Source: Sipunculus nudus (taxonomy: Eukaryota > Annelida > Sipuncula > Golfingiida > Sipunculidae). Taken from it: a stretch of DNA of 64,000 bases. The notes beneath the pieces are model-generated. The model did not search any database and was not told where the DNA came from. It saw only the letters and a program-made list of their open reading frames with translations. Every line of letters begins with the position of its first letter. Position 1 is the stretch's first letter. Location of the stretch: contig CM049318.1 in NCBI GenBank assembly GCA_026874595.1, forward strand, positions 24,697,456 through 24,761,455, given 5' to 3'. Below are positions 26,601 to 35,600 of this stretch, piece by piece. The translations under genes and the position numbers were made by a program.

Positions 26601-29600
26601 CAATAAACAAATAAGGTTAAGGGATACTAGATTAAACAATAGCTAAAAATCTTATACGATTGCTGTCATTTGACAGTTTAAAAATAGACTTAAAGATATG
26701 TGAACAATAGAAAAAGACAGATGAAGCAAATGATGAAATGATTTATGATCATTAAACAAACAAGTTTTCAGAAAAATAGAGGAACCAACTGTTTAGAAAC
26801 TGACACCATTGATAAATTTTGGCAGTAAATAAAAGAAATGTTGGTCAAAATAGAAAAAAAAACATATCAGTTGTGCCACCCGTGTTAGGCACTGATGAAT
26901 TTAGTCATGATCAATAAAACAAGGTTTATGATACTAGTTGAAACCATAGTAAATATTCATTGGTGGCACATGGAAGTCTAAAATATAGAAGGAACATGGG
27001 GAAATATATTTAAAATGCATCGGTGACGCCACAATTCTTCATCACCTGATGAAGCTAGTTGAGATCAACGAGCACAACAGATTTCAGGACACCTCTTGAA
27101 ACCGCGTTTGAGAGATTGAAATCATTGTTTTAGATAACATTCTGAAAAAATAAAGAAAAGCCTGTGTTTAAAAAAAAAACATAGGTCCCACATTCAGTCT
27201 TCTGGAACTGTTAAAACTATCCATGATTAATCAATAAATATTGGGTATCAGGTACTAGAACGAAAAACAGCAGAGAATCTGATAATATTGTTGTCAGTTG
27301 ATAGCATTTTAGAGAAAATTGCATGAACAGAGAAAAAAGCGCAACATTTTGAGAAAAATAAATGTGGCGCAAGCTTTTATTAGCTGCTGATGAAACTGTC
27401 GATGTTCAATAAATAATCAGAATACCCCAACATAAAGACTGAATCCAACCAAAATTGCTTGGTTATGTAACTATATACAACGTTTATGTAAAACCGTATA
27501 TTCTTATCATTTCTATATATTTTGACTTACTCTACATATAACATGTACAAGCAAGATTAAAGAGTTAACCTATAGTTACATATATCTAAAATTAGATGTA
27601 ACCGAAATAGAACTACTACACTAGAAATATCCGTTAACGAACATGAAAAATAGAAATAAATACATCGCGCACTATGCATTATGATTCTACGTCATATTTC
27701 GCATTGAGAGTACACACATTTTCCCATTGGACTAAATATTTTATGGGCAACTGAATATTGGGTTCCGAAATTGATCTATCATCAAGAAAACCCAATTCCT
27801 GTAAAATGTATATACCGTTGTTGCTTTTTTTGTTTGTTAAGTTTTTATATACCCTCGGCTCGGCAATAAGCGGCCTAATATACACTAAGATGAACAAGAG
27901 GGGATGACGCATCTGCACAAAGGGATTAGTTAGAACACCTCTGGAAACATGGTTCATTGATCATCAACCTAATCTTTGCATGGTAATACAACCGGCCCAT
28001 GCAAACACACATTATTATTGAAACGCGGTAATCAAAGGGGGTATATATGTAGGCTGTAACACAGGTCAAAATATACTGACTGAAAAAGAAATGAATGAAA
28101 CTGTGGGATTTATTCATTTCATATAACACATAATTCTGCTGAACTTCGATTTTATATTTTTTTTTTCTGGTGCGAGCTCGAAAATGAAACTGAAAAGTTG
28201 AAAATGAAGAAATCGCGAAATTTCAGCCTCGCGAATTTGAAGCCTAACAAAGTATTCTATAACAGAAATGTTGTAGGATAACAGCATTTACGACAATGGT
28301 TTACGTATTTGCACTTTTTAAATATAAAACACTGAACAGCAGCGTTTGTCTCCATTAAATTCTACTTTTCTACCAAATTTCATATATATGTTCAAATTTT
28401 ATCAAATAATTTCCATTTAAGATGGCGGCCCTTATATAAACTACAAACTGAACCGTTGTTAATATTTGACCATGAATACCGGAAAAAAATGGCCAATAAT
28501 TATGAATTATGATATGTTGAAAAAAAGCAAATGTTCTTTAGTGCCCGTCCTAAATCCCCTATTACAAAACTGATCAAAAGTTTCAGTGTACCGTTACTAT
28601 CAAACAATACAAAATTTGGAATGGTTTTATAGCAAATTTATAGATATCCCCACTGATAAATACGATTTTAAACAATTATACTTTATGTGTTTCTCTTTGT
28701 TATTCATATATACATATGTATATACAAATAAACAATTCACGTTTACAAATATATTTATATACATAATTTTTTTATAATATATATGTGTGTGTGTTTGTAT
28801 GTGTATGTGTGTGTTTGTGTCTCATGACCACCTACTTTAAACTATTTATTCTTTTATTAGTTTGCAGGTCTATACTTTCAAGCTTTTTGCTTAGAAAGTT
28901 GGCATGATTACGTCCGCATATATGATCACACGACCACAGGATATCAGCGGATTGCCTCACTCAGCGGATGTAAAATACCTGCCCCTTTGAATTCTACTGG
29001 CCCACATGTACTGATTACTTTCACCACAAATGGGAATCAAGTACGGAAAGGGTTCAATCTGACTTGGCAGATCCACAGCCAAGGTAACCACTCCTGATCT
29101 TTTTATGTATACATGCTTTTAACAAAACTCTGCAAGAATCTACTCTTGAATTTAGTTGGTTGGAACTGAATTTTGTAGCATTTTGATGCATTAGCATGGA
29201 GCGCGGTAGGCGAGTCGCGACATGAGGTATAAAATCTTATGGCGCATTTTCTTGAAGGGCGGTTAAACGCTGCGGTATGGGAATGGTGATGTCAAATCCC
29301 GACAGTCCAAGCCGCATTCGTAGGTCATTTCGCTGGTTCCGTCGTCGTTATTCCGGGCGTTTTATGCTAATCCAATTCTCCAAGGAGAATATCATTTTTA
29401 CCTAGTGTCTCATACCAAATATCAGGGGCCACGAAAATGGTTTATGATATAAAAACTACAAAGTAAACGCAGCTTGTGCGTCTAGTGTGTTTCAGTGCGT
29501 GATGCTGTATATGGTCAACGCATCTTAAGAACCATTTTATCGAACCAAGTATCCCTATCACGCACACATGTAAAAACGTTCTCATCTGAACTGATGTGAG

Positions 29601-32600
29601 TAAATTCAGATAGGCTGCAATATGACTTCCATGTAATAAATTGCAGCACAGGTCCTCCCGGTATACACTGCCGTCGAGATTGGACAACATCAATATAGTG
29701 CTATAGGCAGAACTAACTGGAAGCAAATCATTTAACAAATTACTCCTGGTTTGAGCCAGTACACAGGTTACATGTCATACACAAGACTTCTCCCAGCATC
29801 CTTCGGTGTATAATTACTTTTATTTAACACAATTTAATGGCAAATATAAAATATAACGCCCAGACAGCCTTTCGTCAAACTTCATAAATTTTCTACCCAA
29901 AGCAGTTAAAACAAAATAAAATACCGAATACTCTTTTACAAATATATGATTAAAGTACAATTATGCGTCATTATAAAATATGTTAACTCTTTTAGAGTAT
30001 ATAATCTCAGTACACCTTTGCGTAATATAAAGATAATTGATACATTAAGGAGGGAGCTAGATGTCAAGGTAGAAGCACTTTTAATCATTTCCCTGCCATC
30101 AAACATTTTATTCAAAGATACGGCATTTTTCAAATGTTATCTTCCGCTCTACCAGTACCTGGAATTCCTCACGGAAAAGTAACGGTGTTCATGTACGATA
30201 TACGTATTTATCCCACATATTATTCATTACCAGCACTACACCTCAACTCATCCAACCGACTTCCACATGGCCACATTTGACCACCGATCTACCACCGCGA
30301 GCCCGCATATAACAAGCAAATCAAATAACTGTCTATAGTCAGATGTGTATATTATAGGGAATTACAAATGAGAGCCAAATATCGCTTATTTTAATCTTTG
30401 TAAAAGCAGTGTATTTGATTTTTTTCATGATTATTGAGTGTTATGTAGGTAACTATATATAACATGGTAAGCAAACATCAAACAGAGGAGTAGTCTCAGT
30501 TTAGGAATATGGTATCAAATTATTTGCAATAATATTAATATTAGCGATCAAGAATAACAAACATTATCTATATTTCTTCATTCACGTGCTTATTACAAAC
30601 CTTGATGAATACTTGTTTATGGGATACATGTGTGACAATCATATAGCTTTTGTAACATTTGTAAACATGTACCCCTTGCGTTCCTTGTAAAAAAAAAATC
30701 CAGAGATATTTAACGAATATTTCATCTTTATTTCTAGCATCATTTTCTATCCAATGCACTGCTCACGTCACCAAAAGCAACAAAGGAGAATTTAAATGGA
30801 AGGCGACACCTGCTAAGAAAACCTCGTACCTGCAATGCCCTGCCTCTGCAGAAAGTGAACGTGCTCGGGCATGGCGGAAGTGGTCTGTAGAGATATGAAA
30901 TAAGCTAGTCTCCATTTAAATATTCAAAATTCTCAAAATATTTCTTTTTTTCTTTATTCTGATGATGATTATGTTGATTTTACTTATACTTCTGTGAGCA
31001 ATAAACTGATGGATCATCTTGTATTCTACAGCATTCTCGAAAGAAGTGGTGCTAGGTGGCTTAGTCCGGATACGTCACAATGTCCATACATCAGTGGCAG
31101 AACAAGGATTTTGGAGAAACTTACTCAAACTCCCGTGATTTTAGGTGTAAAATTCTTCCCTCCTAGCAAACATAGTGGATTAGTCCCTCAATGATTAGAA
31201 ATTACTTGAGCAGTTCAACACAATATTGACTAATACCCATACATAGGTCATTTATCATAATATATGTTTTATTTTTTTTAATTTGATTATTGTTTTTTTA
31301 TTCAAACCGAAAGGATCATTTGGAGATAACAATGCATGTTTGATCCTGCCAGATAATCGTGAGATAAACTAGTAAACCCAGCTCGGTTTTGTAAGTTATT
31401 TTTTTTTCAAAATAAATATCATCGGTACTCGAAGGGAGTTTGAAATTGGATACCCTGAGGCTTGTGAAACTTCTTTTGTTTCCGGAAAATGTCTCGAGTA
31501 CTCTTTGTGTTTAGCGAAATCGGGAATCATCCTGCTTAGCTACATTACTGCATTACCTAATTTTTATCCTTATCTCCTTATACTTAATATATAAGCATCA
31601 ACGAGCTCTTTATCGCGAGTCTGACCAAGGGTGATCGAGAACTTTAAATTTCCTTGTGGTCATGCTGAGCAAAAGACACAGTATGCAGTCGTTAGTTGGA
31701 AGGATTTCTAGAACGGATATAGGGTCACTGCTTGAAAAAAAATCTAAGTCTCCGTGGGGTAGTCAGCGGTTATGGGATTTGCTCTTATATTTTTTTCTCC
31801 ACGTTGAATAGCCTTTTCATGTATGTCGCTTTCCGCTTATGCCGTGAAGCCATCAGTGCACATATTAGTTCAGGCAAAATAAAAATGTTCCCTTATTTAA
31901 CTCCCGATTGAAATAAGGGAACAACTATCCAGTTATATTTTCTAAAGGGGCCTGAGAGTATATAGAATTTTTTTATTTTCGTGAGAAGAATAATATTTAT
32001 AATGAGCCAAATGCGATGACTTTACGTTGTTAGCTGAATAATTAACTTTTTAACGGATGTTAGCTGTAAGGTTCGATCTTTGAAGATATTCGACCTTGTG
32101 GGTACGAAAGTAAGAGTTTTCTGAAAAAAAGATGTAAAATTGGCGACCCCCAGTTCAGGCACCCCTTATTAATTGCAACTGCTTTCTAATCACTTGAAAA
32201 TGTAATCAATGGATATCATAAGGCTTGTCAAACATTGCACATTAGATTTGTTGTCTGGCAAATGATTAAGGGTCTGCTTTGCCTTTTAGAAAATATAGAA
32301 GACATTTCCGCAGAGCTAGAAAACATCACGAAGGAGTCCGAGCATTTCAAGGCTGAAGATATCACCTACGCCAATCAGTCACTAGAGAATTTGATCCAGG
32401 CAAACACGTCCCTAAACAGAAACACTACCGAGATTCTGATTGCATCTCTTGCTAATATTCTCGACGTTAATACAACGGTGTTGGTGAAATCCGAACACAA
32501 CAACAAAACAGCTCACAGGCACGTATGCGTTCTTTTAAAAAGACAATAATATAATGTATGAAATTTTACGTTCAAACGGGATTAAAATTAATCAATTTTG

Positions 32601-35600
32601 ATTATTGTCTTAATTGAAAGGGTACAGCATCCATCGTTTCCTCCTTGAAACTCTTGGGAACGTGGTCTTGGCTGAACTCAAACCTAAATCTTTAATCGTT
32701 AGAAGGATACAGATTTACTTTGCCTTGAATCATTTTCTGGGACACAATGCTAAATTAGTTGTCATCGAATACGCATCACTTAATCAATGTGTTATTCTTT
32801 ACGGGCATATATTTCAATTACAGATTGGTCAAGAATATTGAATTATGTGCACAGAAACTCCGTTTGGATCCTGAACAATCAGAGGCCACCTTTGTACATG
32901 AAAAACTTGCTGTTGCCAAAGCAAGGCCAGATAGAAATTCCAAGCGGAACTTTACCTTTCAGCTTATGAAGACTGGAAAAGGGATTTCCGATTTTGGAAA
33001 AAGTCGTGTAATTTTAGGGTTTTTTTTTTTGCTTCCATTTAAATATACATGGCGTTCTTAATAAATATAATTGCACTGGTGAGAAAAGGCTTTGTTCCTT
33101 GTCGTTGTAAACAGATTCCTTTACTTATGGTTCGACGTTCAAGTTATAGGGATAGTCATTGCCTCAAGAAATACATTTAATAGACTATTGTCATTTGAGC
33201 ACGTATTTACTGACACTAATATTTGCAAATGCAGTTGATAACTACAAACAATCGAGACTCTGACGATGCCATTGAAAATATCGACATAACGACAGTTATA
33301 CCTTTTTCGGCGTTTGGGAAACAACCAACAGATGTTTACTTAATCGTCCATCGAGATTCAAAATTATTTCAGGTCAGCATTTTGAGGTTTTTAATTTAAT
33401 ATTGTATAATCAACAGTAACATTTGCAGAAGTCTCTCAGTGTTAGTTTTTTAAACAAGAGGAGTAAGTGCTAGTTTATAAGCCCTTAGTTTTTTTGTCTC
33501 TCAACGTTGCTATTTATATCAATTTCCATCCTCTTTACTTATGCATTTGTTCAGTTTTAGAATTATATGGGGGAAAACATGGAACTAACTCGATAAGTAT
33601 TTATTTAGTAGTTATTCACATTCTGTTGCAAGGTTTTGGCAAACACAACCGTCGACAAGGTCATTGCTGTAGGGATCGTTGGGAGGGAAGAGGAAAGCCA
33701 GCTAACAAACCCAACAAGATTGATATTTAGGATTCAGGAAATGGTTCTGACCTAATTCTTTCTATTATTTCTATTGTGTCATCTTTACATATTAACCAGG
33801 ATATTCTACACTCAATAATCCTTATCAGAAATTAGCCCATTGAAATAATTAACCCATTGATCCCAATGTATTGCTTTTGAAAAAAACATGTAGTGTGTTT
33901 AACTTAGACGTTTTCTATCTAATGGCAGCATTGTTCAGGAAAGATTAAAATCGGCTTCATGAATTTTCAAAAGAATAACGGGACAGGGGGATGGGAGACA
34001 GAGAGAGTCACGACAGAGGAGGAGAGAGATTCTTACGTTTCAGGAAAATCTTACTACACGGGACACTTTGCATTATTGTTCGTATGTATCTCGCAGTAAC
34101 CATTAAAATTTAAGGGAACAGAAATGTTTCAGTCCGAAAATCCATAACAACAGAAAAACATTAAAAAACATGGAAAATCATAAATTGAAAGTTTATATTT
34201 ACTTCCGTTATTATTTCTTCCCGTATATTTGTTATTGAACTAAAGTTCTTTAATTGTGCCTTGTGCAACAGTATACTGATCTTAGCTGATTTTTCAGGAC
34301 ATTTATGGCACAGGAATCAAAATCGACAAGTTTCACATGAGACTATTGTCCTTGATCTCCCACGCTGGCTGTGTTTTATCGATGACCGGACTCCTACTGA
34401 CCCTGGTAACTTACGTAGGGTTTGAGTGAGTACTGTCATTCTATTGTTCCATGCTCTACTATAAATATTCCTATATACTCCCATTCCGCAGTACCCGATT
34501 TGGCAGCGATTTAGTTTTTGGATTTTCTTTTAAAATAAATGGTTTCTGAAAATAGGGATGCTCTCTGGGAAAAAAAGATTCTTAAATACGGTATATACCT
34601 GTGTTTCCTTTCAGGAATCTGAGACGGACAAACCCGGGGAAGATCTTGATCAACCTGTGTATGACTTTAATTCTTGTGGGACTTCTGTTTATATTAAGTT
34701 CTAAGAAGTTTATCCTGGATAGCGATGCCCCATGCAAGGTAATACTAGAGAAAGCTATCATTTATGTAAACCAGAAAAATAAAAACTCGGGCAAACATTA
34801 GGCAGGATTAGTGCCAATTATGCGATTCCATTTCGTACTTGTTTCAATAATTCATAGCTTTTCATTCAACAGATGTTTTGATCACGAAGTATAGCAAAAA
34901 CAGAGCAAACAAAGATCTGACTGAATTTCTATTTTTATAGCCTAAGTATGTTGTACAATTTTCATGGGCGCTAATACGTTGCTTTGTTTCAATTCTGTCA
35001 ACCAAGGCGATGGCAATGCTCTTACATTACGCGTTGTTGGCCGCTTGGTGTTGGATGTTAGTGGAATCCTTTTCGATTTACCTGGCGTTGGTCAAGGTCT
35101 TTCGACCACGTTATTCTCGCTTTCTGCTCAAGTTTTGCCTGTTTGGTTGGGGTAAGTATGTATGTATAATACAAATATATGATCAACATAAACATCTTAT
35201 GCAATCACTTTTAGCTAAAACTGTATTATCTTATATGCTCAAATTAGGAGAGGTGGAAAATGGAAAAGCAGAAAGTCTGTGTAAGCTTATCATTATTTTA
35301 GTGGTTGTTATTAAGGAAACCTACATGATTATCTTTTGAATAAAGTGACCTGTGATGGTTTTGTATGTACGATGTATTTTAGGGTTACCGGTGCTTGTCG
35401 TGTCGATCACTATAGCTGTTAGCAGAGAAAACTACACCAACAACTGTCATATGTCAGTATATTTTATTTTAAATTTAAGTATCTGTGTTTCGGCCAAACC
35501 ATTGATTAAACTAGTATTACTGTCAATTTCTTTACAGTGGTTCCTTTGATTCTGAATATTCCCGCTAATATGATTATCTTGAGTTCCTTGTCTTGATCGG

